NCBI GenBank assembly: GCA_000310025.1
Contig: FN649758.1
Span: 88,572 to 152,571 of the forward strand
Length of the DNA stretch: 64,000 bases
Direction of reading: 5' to 3'
Source of the DNA: Ectocarpus siliculosus
Taxonomy: Eukaryota > Sar > Phaeophyceae > Ectocarpales > Ectocarpaceae
Shown here in pieces: positions 11,830 to 24,954 of the stretch (within the stretch, counting starts at the first letter, position 1; each line of letters begins with the position of its first letter). A model generated the notes under the pieces. It ran no database searches and was not told the origin of the DNA. It was given only the letters and a program-made list of their open reading frames with translations. Made by a program: the position numbers and the translations under genes.

Positions 11830-14800
11830 GACTATGTACGCTACAGTCGATGCATTTGTAGATAAAAGGTGACAGGTACGACAGTTTACCCCCCGGCAAC
11901 CTCTGGGGTAGAGATTCACTGTTGGGTAAAGACACCATTTATACACGAGCCCCATCCAGTGGACGTTTGCGTCGCCCGCCTTCGTAACCGTTTAAGGCCT
12001 CATCCTTCCAGAACACGACATACGTTACTCTTTAACGAATTGGGAATGCTCCATCCCAACAAAGGGGGTTGTAGCGAGCACGTGGGAAATATGGGTGCCA
12101 TGAAACTACTCCAAACACGCACGCTGAAGTTATTCAATCCCAAAGCGGTTGACAAATGTACTTTAGAGCGTTAAGGCCAACACACCACGGCCGTCGCAAA
12201 GGACACTCGCCCGAAGGCAGTTTTGTAGAAGGTCAAGATATGTCACAGTTTCCTAGACCCAATTCGTTTCACTTTGGTATTCAAAGGGCGTGCTCACCCG
12301 TAGACGGAGTAAATCACCAATGAGTGTCTCTACAATCGAGCAAACGTCGAAGCGACCATGAGAATCTAGGCGTATCGTCGAGAACCAATCGGAGTACAGA
12401 GGCGAAACACGGCTCCCGATTATTCTTACCTACTACAATACGTTCCCGACGGTTCACGGAAGACAAGGTGTTTGTTCGAAATAAAGATAACGAGCCAATG
12501 TCGCAAGTGTGTCAATCTCCAACCCCCGCTAGCCCAAGGCCAAGCCGGAGGACTGTCTCCCGCTCTACCACGAGCTCTTGTGGGAGAGTCGGGAACATGC
12601 ATTTTCTACCTCATGACCCCTCACGCTTACAACTACAACCGAATAATTTATGTACGCAGATGCGGGGCTCTGCCCTGACCCTAGCAATCGTGTTTTTTCC
12701 TCTAGCTCTCGGTCGCAAGGTGGCAAGGGCGCCGCAATGGCCAGGGCATTCTATGAAGTTTATCGGTGTATGACAGATCGCCGAATGCCCGATCAGGAGA
12801 CACGGGTAATCTCCCCCTCGACCCCTCTTTCACCTAGGCCCCTTCTCCTAATCAACGACACGTCGTCCAGAAGTTTCTCCTGCGGGTTGGTCGCCTACAG
12901 ATAAACGTTCACGGCTATGTGTAGTGCACCATTGCTTTCTTGCGCAACAATTTGCCGGCCGATCTTTTGCATGACGTGTGTGATGCTGGGTTGTCTTTCT
13001 GGCACTTTCAAGATCAGTCCCAATCCACATCGACCTTCAGCACCCCGACATGGGAATATTTTCACCACACAAGCTACTGCGGCGACTAGATGGAGTGAGG
13101 TGAAGTAAATGGAAGGTCCGCCGAGAATATCTCAGCCACTGCAACCCCTATTTATCGGTCCTTTGCATCTTTTCAATTGCCATCTCCGGCTTGGTCTCCA
13201 ACAGCTGGCCGAGCACAACTGTTGGGTAAACCAGGTAGGCCGAAATTTGTAGGTTCGTGGAGAAAGGCAGCTCGGCCAGTGAGGGCTAAGAATGGGAACC
13301 GGGGTCCCACCTCCAGAGAGTGCGTAGCCACACCAACCCGTCACGCAATTCCGATCACGAACCAAATCTCCAAAGAAACCAAGTAGGGACTCCCTGTTCC
13401 CCCACAGTCTACCAACTGTACTCTCCGTAGATCAACCATCATACTGTATGGTACGAGTACATCTAACAACCACGGTTGTGCTATGGAGATTTCTGCTTGA
13501 AAACCCCGGTACATCTGACTTCATTGATAAAGGGGCTATTGTATTTGCAGAGAAAAGAAAAAAACTTGTTCATTGCAAAATGGCGACACAGAAAACATGA
13601 TCATCTACAGATGTGTCCCGAAATGGTGGCGTTGTATCGTGGGGCGTATTGCCCGCTGTCTGCAGTATCGGGTTGCAAAGAGAACAGCACGTCCATATCG
13701 TGCAGTACAGCTGTAGAATATTGCTCGTACCGTGCCTGCATTTGCTCCCACTTCGTTGCCTATACGCGTGAGGACGAATTCTACGAACGTGGAATTCGAT
13801 TCGGCTTACTCGACCTAAGCGCGGAGTGTGAAGGCGAAGGTGGTGGTACTACAGTACAGGTACACACAGCAGTACAGTGGCGTCTACCGCAGGAGACGAC
13901 GGTACTGTAGTCTGTATCCCTTCTGTCAATTTGCTCGATCGAAACGATCATCATAGGCCCTCTACTACATGATCTGTCGCCATTGCGAGAAGGGCTAACA
14001 TAGGTGGGAATCCGACGAGAAACCCTGCATGTTTCGTTAACCACGTACCCGCCTTTGGGGCCCTCATCATCGCCATCGTTACCCAGTAGAGAGAGGCAGC
14101 AGCCGTCTGTCCTTCCGCACCTTTCGGTAGACGAGCGTGGAAGACGCAAACGCGCATCCATCCAACACGCCGAACATTGAACCCGACCTCTCTACAGCCT
14201 CGCGGAACGATCTAGACTATTCCTCGTCGGCCTGTCTTTTCCTAACCTCCCCCATGCTTGTTGACGCGCTACACACCAAGGTGTAGGCCAGAAAAGATTA
14301 CCTGGGAGCTGGGAGCCGGGAACCGGGACGCCGGGGGACAAAATAGTTTCTCCGCATTCTGCCGAAAGGGAATTTGTTTTGGTTTGGAACCAAGGACCAA
14401 CATGATCTGCGGCCTGCGGCTCTGCGTCTGTCTCTGACTGGCGCGGGGCGCGGGCTTGAACGGGGGAACCTAGAAGATATATTGATGCTGTGATGCTGAA
14501 GGCGCGCATCTGTGCTGCCCAGCTGCCCAGCATTCAACTCTCAGCGCACTATCTGACAGCAGTAAACCAGCCTTCTGTCAAGACTTCTACTTGGACAACC
14601 ACCACGCGGGCCGGATCAAGCAAGACCCACGTGCGAATGCTGGCTGGATCCCCTTCGCCGGGCAGCTCTCTCTCGACGGTATCGCCAAAGCACCGGCAAG
14701 CAAGCAGGGGAATCAGGGGCATGAGCAGCAAGAGCAAGAGCAAGGGCAGGGGACAACTGACACTTCAGAAACATACGAGTCTGACTGGCAGCGTCGTCGT

Positions 14801-15210
14801 GGCACAACTGTACATACTCTGCTGTCGGCCCGCAACCTTGGGCTCGGCCCATTTTCAACAACTGTATCGCCTTCACAACGCACCTCCTAAAGCGTTTCCG
14901 CGTGCCCTATTACCCAGCTGCTCTTTCCTAACCCCCTATTGCACCCAATTCTGGCGTGATTCGATCTTTCGCCGTGGTGTGGACGTAGCGGCTTGGGGCG
15001 AAGTTGGCCCGACAGCCGACGTGAGCGGGAAACCATTCAAGGTATTCCAGCTGCGGAGTACGGATTGCAAGCCCGTTAAATAGCTACTCGAAAGGTGGGT
15101 CATCGCTAGACTCTTGCTACACGTGCCTTGCGAAAGTAATATTTTGCGGTGGCACACACCGCTACTTTGCACACTGCCGCCTTGAACTTCGTTCTACGTT
15201 TTGCTTCTGC
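11830..15210. other. No recognisable gene
   Basis: Several ORFs of 100-200 codons occur (for example + 12324-12773 and + 14490-15083). None has recognisable domains or a convincing splice context. I would not annotate them without transcript evidence. Confidence 0.35.
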
Positions 15211-15214
15211 AACC

Positions 15215-15700
15215 CCCCACGTTTGCCTTTTGCGTTGCCATAACTCGCTTTTGCTCACGGCCTGGAGAAGCGTTCAGCCATGGTTGCCAAATTGGGCTTT
15301 GGTGGGAGCCGTTGGCGGCAGATGTGGATAAACAGCAGTTGCAGCTGCTGAGAACAAACTCTTAGTCAATGTGAGACACCGTGCTGCGGTGGCTCGATTG
15401 CTGCAGCTGCTGATGGGGGCGGCGATGATTCAAGCTGCGCATCTTTCTGGTGGTCGGTCTGCGGGACCGCCAACAGACCGCCCACGGGACCACCAACACA
15501 TTTCTCCATCTGACAAGAAAGGAGAACGCGTTTGAGTGTCCGTATTGTTTACAATGTAGCTCCCCAGCAAAACATCGCTCTATGTGGAGTACAGCCCGTT
15601 TCGCAGGTTTGTGGAAGGTGTTGTGGCGAACCCAAGCATCTGTGATTTGATCGTCGATGTCAAACTCTGATTGATTCTGGGCTTGCTCCGCTGGTAGATT
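15215..15700. repeat. Diverged dispersed repeat, copy 2
   Basis: Partner of 11290-11825 with the same landmark order. It contains the additional ccgcccacgggaccaccaac segment, which resembles the gtctgcggcgccgc region of copy 1. Both copies point the same way. No terminal inverted repeats or target duplications could be placed. Confidence 0.55.
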
Positions 15701-15704
15701 GCTA

Positions 15705-18700
15705 TTGAGCCGGCAACCGCTAGACGACTGGCGACACGTATGGCAAGCAGTTTCGCACCCCCCCGCTGTGGTAAGGCGTCGCTGGTGGGGTACAGACACG
15801 GCTCCAGCCGCTTTACCGTTTGGGGAATCAACCCTGTTAGAAAACCACAAGGCATTCTTCGAAGAAAGGTCAACGTCCTATGTACGCCCATGTGGGGGTG
15901 AAATGAGAAAGAGCTTCGATTGATTACCTTGAAGCTATTCCAAATTAATGAACGAAGTAATTGCTAAAGATGTGCAATGTATTTGATCCCGTGAGACAGC
16001 CGTGTGACCTCAGGTAATCCCCATTCGCTTATTTCCTTTGGAAGCAGTTTGGTACAGTTTCGTGAGACTGTGCTTTGAATATTACCCCAGAATTATTATC
16101 ACCTACAACACGATCGAACCACCCCCAATGAAAGTCTACGAATCGGGTGCGCGTCAAAACGAACATGTTTATCAAGGGTTTCCGTCAGAAACAAACACAA
16201 CCGAGCACGAAGAGATGCAGCAAATAATCACCGGGTAGAAACCCAAGCCTGTCGAAGGCAAAATAAGTTGTTGCAACAGGAGGTAGGTCTTGCTCTCGCA
16301 TATTTCGATCCTCGCCACCTCAGCTTCTACGGGTCTCCTATCGTCCCGAGGTCTCTATCGGCTGCCACACAAGATGTAGCATACACACACCGCGAGGGGT
16401 AGGCTTACAGTTGTTGTTGCTGCACAAATGACTGTGTAGCATCCTTCAAAGACGAGAGATGTGTGCACGCGTACGACGGTGGAAGCTTCGAATGAAGATG
16501 CTCCCGTTTTCGTTCTTCGTCATGTTCATCGCGTCTTCTTCTGCTGCCCTCGGATATGGGCTGAGAAGGACACATGCCGTGTGCTCGGGGCGATCGGAAC
16601 CTAGTTCTCTCGCGCACCCGCGTGTATCACCCCCCTGCGGCCAACCAACTAAAATAATGAAAATCTATCCACCGATAGGAGACCAGGATAAACGTGGACG
16701 CACCTTGTTTCCATATCGGCAATCTCTTTCGCTTTTCAGCAATTCGCCGCTCTTGGTGGATACTGGTTGTTGACGCGGGTTCTTCCGCGGGTCTTCAAAC
16801 CCTGACAATGGCACACCCACTACGCCAAAGCAAGAGCTGCGAGCACACGCGCACCACAAGAAAAAATCTGCGGCATGTTGCCTTATCCAACTGCCCCGCC
16901 GTGATTCTCTTTAGAATCATACCCTGAAGTAAGGCCCCTACGCTTGCAACACAACACCAGTTCATCCACAACAAACTAGAACAAATTCTGCCTTGCTCGC
17001 TGGACGATTGTTCCTTTGCTGAGCGGCCACTATGCAGCTCACGTTCGTAGAACAGCTCGCCCACTTCAAGGCTTGTTCGAGTACCTGAGGCAAGGCGGTG
17101 GGCACAAAAAATGACGGAGAGCAGCGAGGAATTACTTAAGCCGTGCCTCTGGAAAAATCTGCGCTTGCATTCATAGACCTTGCTGCAAGCCACAGAGAGG
17201 GACGGGTCCTGAAGGACGAATTGCCACATTCGCCCACGGTTTCATCCAACACTTCAAGCATCCGTAGATTCATCGGCTGAAGCTACCGTGACACAAATAT
17301 GTATGGCGTTTGCCCTTGCCGACAACACGGTTGAACGGGAAAACAAAACGAGATCCTTACTCTTAAGAGGACCACCATCTCACTACCTCCCACGCGGACA
17401 CTGGTTGTAGTTTTTATGCTTGCGCTGAAAAATTCTATTCGCATTAAACCCGTTTGCATATCTGGGCATGGATGGCGGTGGCGTGGCATCGGGATGTAAA
17501 CCGGATGTAAACCGATCAGGTTCGCCGAATCACCCGCTGACTGTCGCCTTGAGCTGGAAGCCATGTACTCAAAATAAAAGAAATGGGGTTTTCATGGGCT
17601 GGTTTCGACCCCTCCACTCCGTGATATCATAGGAACGAGATAAAGCCTCCACTCTGCTCAGTGCGGGTTTCAAGGAACCGTACAAACTTTGTTTCGGAAG
17701 TGGTTTGAGCTACTCCGTCACATACTCTGCTGTCGAAACCGCATATAGTCACGGATTTCCACCGAGTGACGGGTTTAGCACGGCTCGGGTCTCGCATACC
17801 TGGTACCTTTGTTTGCACGGTTGCATGTATGCGTACACCCACACAAAAACCGTGCTCTGAAGGGTACCGCGCAACATACAAACTTCCGCGTGAACACCCG
17901 TTCACCTTGAGAGGGGTCGACACCCGACGACCAACCTCCTGCAGAGAGAGGTCGTCGCCACATTTTTCTACCTCCATGCTCGCTCTCGTGTACCTTTGCG
18001 TAGAGCTAGTTGCTTATCCGCGAGAGAGCCACGTTTCAGGCTGGAATTCGTTCTACAACTTTCTTCGCCAGCACCCGACGGTGTCGAAATGGTAGCATTC
18101 CTTAGGTCGGTTTCTGGTATTCCAGGGATCAAGCAATCGGACCGTGGATTTGGGTAAAGCTTGCAGCATAGGCCATTGGAAATGTAGAAAGGGTGTGCTA
18201 CATCTGTCCAGGATGGCCGTGCGTGAGAGCAAAGTGGTTTTCCAGGTCGAACCTGACTCAGCGAAACAGGGACAAATTTGGGCTAACCCTCTTGTAGCAA
18301 GTGATGGATACATTAACGATCCGGTGTTTTCAAATTTGTAGTACTGGCGGCATAGAGCGCAAGCGAAGAATCAACTGATGATGTTCATGGTGTTGAAGGA
18401 ACGAATGGATCGAGGAGGCATCGATAATGGGCAATCTCGCCTTAAGTAAATACCGACATGAACAAATTGATTAATTGGCAGCTATTACATATCGGTTGAG
18501 CTGGCCGGGAGGGACGCGTACTGCGGCACCGGCGGCCTCCACGCACAGCCCACCGTGCAGAACAACTGTTTTCCGATATCCAGAACCCAACGAATTTCAC
18601 GAAATCGCTGGTAGTCCATCAACTTATACGAATGTCCGTATTTGGATTCCGGCGTCATTTTCTGGGGGTGCACCGTCGTCAAGGCCACGGTATCGCGCGG

Positions 18701-19480
18701 TGTTGCTACGGAGTACATAAATCTCTTCCATAAAAATTCAGCTACGAACAAACCGTCCCGTTCCGCTCTGAGGTGCATTCAAGCAAAAAAGACACGGCTC
18801 TGCTCCATGATATTGCAAAAGAAAAGAAACGTTCCTGTGCAGCGGTTCTACATATTGGCGCTCCTGAAAAAGCACCCGTGCATATTGATTTGCAGCCGGC
18901 TGTACCAGATGCTCTTACCCTCGACAGCAGTGCGAGATTCAATTTAGAGGTGTAAAGTCGTACGGAGCCATGGCTGTGCGCCACTGAGCTCCGACTTAAC
19001 TGCACGCGCATTGTGAACATCGCCAACTGAAGCGAAGCAGCCGATCTCGCAGATCAAGGTCGAACGTGTTGGCTAGAATCGACACAGAAACGCGAGCTAC
19101 TGAAAATGAAACGTTGAGCGTGCGCGTTTGCTCTATCGTAGCGCTTCGACGACAGTTGTACGTACGGAAGCATGTATATACAGCGGTGTTGAGGAACGTA
19201 TGCCTCCGGTTAAAGTAGTATTGCGATTCATCGGAACATTTTCGGGTGCTGGCAAATCCAATACTATCATGAACCCTTCGCGGTAATAAGTAAGAACCAA
19301 GGAATCATCTGCAGAAGGGTCGACAAGCAAATAGACATGAGTAGGCTACAAATTTTGGGACACATTCGTGGCAACGAGACAAGTCACGGGAGGTACGGAA
19401 TCCCACTGTGCCAAAGGAGGAACTAGAGCTACAGTCCCAAGACTCCACGTGGTAGAGTCTGGTACATGATTTTCAGCTAT
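15705..19480. other. No recognisable gene
   Basis: Only short unlinked ORFs occur on both strands, the longest being a 144-codon minus-strand frame at 16795-17229 with no recognised domain. No tandem or inverted repeat was seen. Confidence 0.35.
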
Positions 19481-19485
19481 GTGGC

Positions 19486-20907
19486 TCACCGCAACGATGC
19501 CGGCATGAGCACACGGCGGGCTCCGGTCCTTCGCCATGAAATCAGCATCCTCGCCTTCCTTGGAATCCTCGACTTTCCACAGGCTCCTTCCACCTCCCGT
19601 GCAGCAGGCGCTATGCAGGGGATGTTGCTGCACCAAAGCCAAGAGGACGCATAAATCGCCTCCACTCGCAACAACAAGCGGCGGATGGCCTGCAGCCCGT
19701 TCAGTTGCTCCTCTGTAGCGGGTAGGGCTTGACAAAACTTGCTGCGGATGTTGCTCTCGCACTGGGAGAGGGGCGATCTGGAAATCCCACCAGGCAAGCT
19801 GCAAGTGGACGTCACATCTGCCCCGGCGTCCAGGAGCATTCGCACGACCCTTGGGGATGCGCCTTCAATGGCAATGAACAACGGAGTGAACTTAGCATTT
19901 CTACTGCGGGTGTTCACGTACGCCCCTCCCGGCGTATTCCACTTCTGCTGCAGAAGAAACTTGACGGGTGCTTCAAGGCCTTTAGCGGCTACATTAAACA
20001 AGGCGGTGCCCGTGTCAACGACACCGGCGTCCGTCAGCGCGGTCATAATGCTCATGTGTTGAACCCACGCAGCCAGGCGAAGGGCATCATTGCCGCGGGT
20101 TGGACCACCACACAGTCCTATTCCAAGTCTAAGCAGCTCGCGCACCGTCTCCTCGTGTCCATTTTGCGCCGCCACGTCGAGAGCGACGACGCCTGTCGTT
20201 CCAGTAGGGCGAACCACGAAGTTCGCAGCGATGGTCTTTGCACGAATAAGCTTCTTGACGATGTCGACGTGTCCAGCGAAGGCTGCGTCATAAAGCGGAG
20301 TTGTTCCATTTGGCAAGCGACAGTCGGGATTCGCGTCTGCATTGAGTAATTCTTCGACTACCGTTGAATGCCCTGCATCTGCTGCCATGTGAAGCGGTGT
20401 GGAGCCGCCGTTGCTCCCGCGATCGAGCTCGGCGCCAGCTCCAATTAGCAGTTTCGCCACTGCGGGGTGACCGTTCTTTGCGGCCGTGTGAAGAGGCGTG
20501 CAGCCGTCGTCAGCTGCAATGCTCACCTGGGCTCCATTTTTTAGAAGAATCTTGGCAACGCTGAGATACCCGTGGTTGGCGGCGCAATAAAGAGCGGTGC
20601 AGCCGTTAATGTCCGACGTGTTGATGTCGGCACCAGCATCAAGTAGCGCGGTCGCCACGACTGGTTGCCCGTGTATAGCTGTCATGATAAGAGCGGTGCA
20701 CCCTGCGTACGATGCCATTGAAATTTGGGCACCGTGCTCCAGGAGAACCCTGACAACATTGTGGTGACCCTCCTGGGCTGCAGCGATGAGGGGAGTGAAG
20801 CCGTCGTTGTCGCGTTGGTCAACGTTCGCCAACGGTCTCGAGAGCAGTGCCAAAGTGCGCTGCACCATACCCCGAGCGGCAGCCTGGTGCAGATCCGTCC
20901 AGGACAT
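19486..20907 (-). CDS. Ankyrin-repeat protein, 473 aa
   Basis: The frame opens upstream, but the start chosen is the ATG at 20905-20907 (MSWTDLHQAAARG), where the first ankyrin unit begins. The 50 codons before it are Arg-rich and repeat-free. About eleven ankyrin units of ~33 residues follow, to roughly residue 390. The clearest read DDGCTPLHTAAKNGHPAVAK and GGSTPLHMAADAGHSTVVEE, with the standard TPLH and GADIN/GAQV features. Later units (about 235-390) are irregular. The last ~80 residues contain a Trp-rich patch (SSWLW) and a basic tail without repeats. No enzymatic domain, signal peptide or clear membrane helix is attached. Ankyrin arrays bind protein partners; no specific role can be inferred. 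Whether the gene has further 5' or 3' exons cannot be decided from sequence alone. Confidence 0.85.
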   Translation of the reverse strand: MSWTDLHQAAARGMVQRTLALLSRPLANVDQRDNDGFTPLIAAAQEGHHNVVRVLLEHGAQISMASYAGCTALIMTAIHGQPVVATALLDAGADINTSDINGCTALYCAANHGYLSVAKILLKNGAQVSIAADDGCTPLHTAAKNGHPAVAKLLIGAGAELDRGSNGGSTPLHMAADAGHSTVVEELLNADANPDCRLPNGTTPLYDAAFAGHVDIVKKLIRAKTIAANFVVRPTGTTGVVALDVAAQNGHEETVRELLRLGIGLCGGPTRGNDALRLAAWVQHMSIMTALTDAGVVDTGTALFNVAAKGLEAPVKFLLQQKWNTPGGAYVNTRSRNAKFTPLFIAIEGASPRVVRMLLDAGADVTSTCSLPGGISRSPLSQCESNIRSKFCQALPATEEQLNGLQAIRRLLLRVEAIYASSWLWCSNIPCIAPAAREVEGACGKSRIPRKARMLISWRRTGARRVLMPASLR

Positions 20908-21059
20908 TTTGTTGACGTTCTCGATGGCGCAACTGCCAAAGGTCTTGCGTGTTGCTGACGTGTTCCCCGCCCACCTGTACCGAAGTCGGGGCCTAAAAAT
21001 GCACCGTCGAGTGCGGGGTCCGGAAGGGTTCGCGCCCGCCCCTGCCAACCGTTTCACAT

Positions 21060-23178
21060 TGAGAAACCGAGATTGTAAGTGTTATTCTTTCGAATTGCCT
21101 TTAAAAATGTTTTTCTGTGGCCTGCAGAGGGATACTTCCCCCGTAACGCACGTTCCGCACCGCGCGAAGCCTCCGCGGTGTCCTAAAGTGTCTCTCAATA
21201 CAACACGATACTGAAGGCTTCATTGTGTCAAGACCCTGTATTGCACTAGAACAACAATCTGCCCCACACTACGTTACACAACACACGGTGGTTCCTTGGC
21301 GTGGTGTTCTATTCTAGCGAAACAAGGATGCATCCAAGACTGCGACTGCAACGCACGAAGAATTCTTCCACAAATCGCGAATCGTCGGGTGCACTTCGCC
21401 CGGGCCTTCCCCGCATGTTTGACTTGCGATTCATCGGTGAATGCCTGCACAACCAAAAAACTATCGGTACAGGGTTGCCCAATGTTGCCCATCCCTTCCC
21501 GTCTCGCACAAATAGGAGCGAGCATGCTTATGACGGTGGCGGACTTAAGCCTCCGTGATCGACGATGTTACGCACGACTCAGGCCTACCGCAATCGTTCT
21601 CCTCGTCGTGCGCATCATTCTCATTGTCCCTCAAAGTAAAAAAAGTTCGTGATTTCTCGGGTACAGCCTGCATTCCAAATTCCATCGCGTCTTCCAACGC
21701 CCGTGGGTCGTCCTCCACTTTGAGCCACAGCTAAACGCCACACGCACTTCAGCCCTATTTGGGTCTGGCCGTTTATCGACGAAACAATTGCTCCGTCGAC
21801 TCTCGGGGGACGGATCTAAGCGCCGGGTGTTCTGGGAGGCTGTACACTTGCTCTGCTGCCCGTAGCCCCCTTCCTCTGTACCTTGCCCGCAAAACCCATG
21901 CATCCGCCGCCCGTACGGGCACAAGTGCATGCCACTGATAAGCATGGGAATCGAACATACAGAATGTGTGCATGGCTTCCACCCAGGCGCAGGCGGTGCA
22001 CCAACAGAAACATATCAATGTCTGCATATCCACATATAAAGCCTGTGGCAGAGAGAGACCTCGCGGAGCACTTCCCGCACTCCGCATTCCCGCCCGCTCT
22101 TGTACTTTCTCAGGGCTCCAGTGCATTACTAACGATACCCCCTACCACGCTGTGCATTCACGGGGCAAAATCTGAAAAAAAGTGCCGCATAATGAAAGGG
22201 ATATATTTTTTCTTTATAGCGGGCTAACGAGGGGAATTCCCTTACAAGCCGAGTATCTTACAAGCCGAGTGTCGTTAAGGCTACGCACGGCTCCTTACAA
22301 AATAAAACTAGACTTATGTGAGGAACGGCGTTTCGCAAAAAAACAACATTTGACACGGAGTGAGGGATTTAAACACAATGCAACATTATGTGGAGGGGAC
22401 GTAAACACCGATAGAGAAAAGATTCTATAACAGAATTTTGGTTCGTAGATCGACAAATCGAACGGCGCTCTGTGTCATGCCTCTTCATGTGTTTGTCCTA
22501 TGAAAATCGCCAGCAACCTAGCTTTCGCACTCAATGTGTTTGTTCATCGGGGATATACACGAGGAGAACGGCAGCGACGCGTCAACGTACCCAGAAGATC
22601 CGGCAGCTTGGCGCAATTTCTGGCTGCTGCAAACATCTGCATAAAGTGCACAAGAACACCTCTAGAGTTTTGACTGCCTGCTGCTGCTGATGCTGATGCT
22701 GCTGCTGCTGTCAAGGCATGCGACACCACTCACACATCACATCTGTAGGCTCTGGCAGTTTCCAGCGGTGTGGTTGCGGTTGGCGAGCGGTAGCTCTCGA
22801 CAACTGAAACAATTTGATTTTCTGGGCTTTTTCACAAAAAATCTCTGCGGGAACAATGTGCCCAAAACGTAAATCTGACCCGCGTCGATCTCGCGCTACA
22901 AGGCCTAATCTGATCCTAACCCATATTTTTAGGCGACCGGGTAGCTCAAGTTTATATATTTTTCCAAACAAGATGTACACGCTGGTGTCTCCTAAGCTTT
23001 AGCGAAAAAATGGGTGGATATGGAGCTTCCAGCAGTCGGGGGGGGCGGACCGCCAAGGACGTTTACGTCTGTCTAGAAGTTTGACCTGTGAGAAAACAAA
23101 AAGAGAAAAACGTTTGGAGCCAAACACACCACAACAGAGTCCTGGGACACCGGGGAGGGTAACCCCTCCCCTGGCACC
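21060..23178. other. No recognisable gene
   Basis: Short ORFs only. The stretch holds a CTG/GCT microsatellite at about 22680-22711 and an AT-richer patch at 22190-22440. Confidence 0.4.
22680..22711. repeat. Imperfect (CTG)n microsatellite
   Basis: Roughly ten CTG/ATG triplets in a row (gctgctgctgatgctgatgctgctgctg). The tract sits in no supported reading frame. Confidence 0.8.
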
Positions 23179-24011
23179 TTAAGGGGGGGAAGAAGAGCAA
23201 TTTCGATGTTGACGAATTCTGGAGTCAAACGCAAGGGGCTCCGAAATTGTACAACAGACACAAGACCAGTCGGGGAGCATCGCGAAAAACAGCAACCGTT
23301 GATTCTCGCAGAGGACGGCAGTAGAGGCTGCTCAAAACATGCATTTCACGCGTCTACCTCCACAGGCCTCCTTTGAAATCAAGATAAAAAATCAAACCAT
23401 TCTAAATTCAAGTCGAAAGAGCCTAAACGGAAGGCGCTCAAATAAGGTCAGTTTTGAGGGATAGGCTAGGCATTCTATTGTCAGCAGTAGAGGACATCAT
23501 GAACAGGCGTCGTGCGTGCTGGCACGTTCAGGTTTGCTACTGGAGCTGAAATATCGAAGATCGCAGCACCTTTGAAAACAGTCCGAAATCTGCGCCGGAA
23601 CCTAGCGGCATCCAACATTTGTCACAGCCATGCTCGCCGCCACCGACACCAATCTCCTGAACTACGGGTTTACAGTAGTAGCTGATGCCACTAGCTACTG
23701 GTGACCCCCCTCCGTGTAGGGGTTTACGGTCCGTGGCGGTGAGCATGGCTGTGACAAATGTTGGATGCCGCTTGGTTCCGGCGCAAACTTCGGACTGTTT
23801 TCAGAGGCTGCTGCGACCTTCGATTTTTGTATTTCCGCTCCAGTAGCAAACCTGAACGTGCCAGCACGCACGACGCCTCTTCATGGTGTCCTCTACTGAT
23901 GACAATAGAATGCCTGACCTAACCCTGGCGGGAAGGTTGTTTTCTTTCTTTGTAAAGGACAAAGTATGGGAAAAGAGTCAGCGACAAAACCGCTGTTCTT
24001 CCACCCCTTAA
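23179..24011 (-). mobile_element. TTAA-flanked inverted-repeat DNA transposon, copy 1 (833 bp)
   Basis: Both ends carry TTAA (23179-23182 and 24008-24011) next to ~16-bp terminal inverted repeats: GGGGGGGAAGAAGAGC at the left and the reverse complement of GGGGTGGAAGAACAGC at the right. Just inside lies a long subterminal inverted repeat. The sequence starting aggcattctattgtca at about 23469 returns inverted, ending near 23918, through gtcgtgcgtgctggcacgttcaggtttgctac and ccaacatttgtcacagcc. There is no transposase ORF, so the element is non-autonomous. A second copy of almost the same length lies in the opposite orientation at 28502-33588, with unrelated flanks. TTAA target duplications are characteristic of piggyBac-type transposition. 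TTAA may instead be part of the terminal repeat. Confidence 0.8.
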
Positions 24012-24950
24012 AGCAGGGACGATGGTTGCAGTGAGGGTAGAAGTAACGTATGCTCTGTATGTACCGCTTCACGAGCGTTCTGATCGACGGGCCCTCCGAA
24101 ACTTTCGAAACCAGACTCAAGAAAACGTCCATGTATCCAGCATGTGTCCCTCAGTCCTCAGCGGTCGACAAATTCTCTTTTGGGCGTGGCCATATCTCGA
24201 AAAAGCGGCCTTTCTTTGATTGTGCCATATAATATGTTGTGCCTCGAATGTACCAGTCTTTCAAATTGTATTTCAAATTGTACGTGATTTCTACGGTAGC
24301 ATCGGCCCCCCTGCCCCCATTCGGCGGTGGGCGGTAGGGCCACAAAGTGATGGAGGTCAAGGAGGAAGGTATTATCCTAAAGACTGGAGAGAGGGGTGAT
24401 GTTGACGTAGGATGGGAATTGCTGGTAAAGCAGAATCGCTGCGCGCGGTGTGCTGTTGCTCAAAGAGTCATGCGGTACCAGATTTGTGTGCTGTTTTTGA
24501 GACAGACATGCGGAAGCGACAAAAAATAATTGTTCAACAACAGAGAAGTTGAAAATCGAAAGAAAAAAATGAGATGTTCTTTCGCCGTTGCTATTTGTGG
24601 AACATCGGGTTGTCTTGTAGTGTACCTATGTCCTTGATTTTGTGACGTGTTAGGGTCAGTCTTACGGCTTGATTATTTCCGGATTGGATTCGGGGGGGGG
24701 GGGTCCTTTTCTGAGCCAAAAACAAATTTGGGCGTCTTACGGGTAGGAAAATGGCAATTTCCAACAGCCCAAAATCCAACAGGGCAGTTTCCAACAGCGA
24801 TTCCGGCCGGGCTGTTGGAAATTGGTCCATTTTCCAACAGCGATCCTGCTGGAATATCGCTGTTAGAAATGGGGGGGGTACCCCCTGGTCACACCCCGAT
24901 CGTGCCAGAACGAGGAACTACACCGTCTGCTGGCCAAACAGAGGCCAGTA
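24012..24950. other. No gene; CCAACAG/CTGTTGG cluster
   Basis: From about 24750 to 24880 the motif tttccaacagc and its complement occur six or more times within 130 bp, giving several short hairpins. A 12-base G run lies near 24696. No coding signal was seen. Confidence 0.4.
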
Positions 24951-24954
24951 TCAT

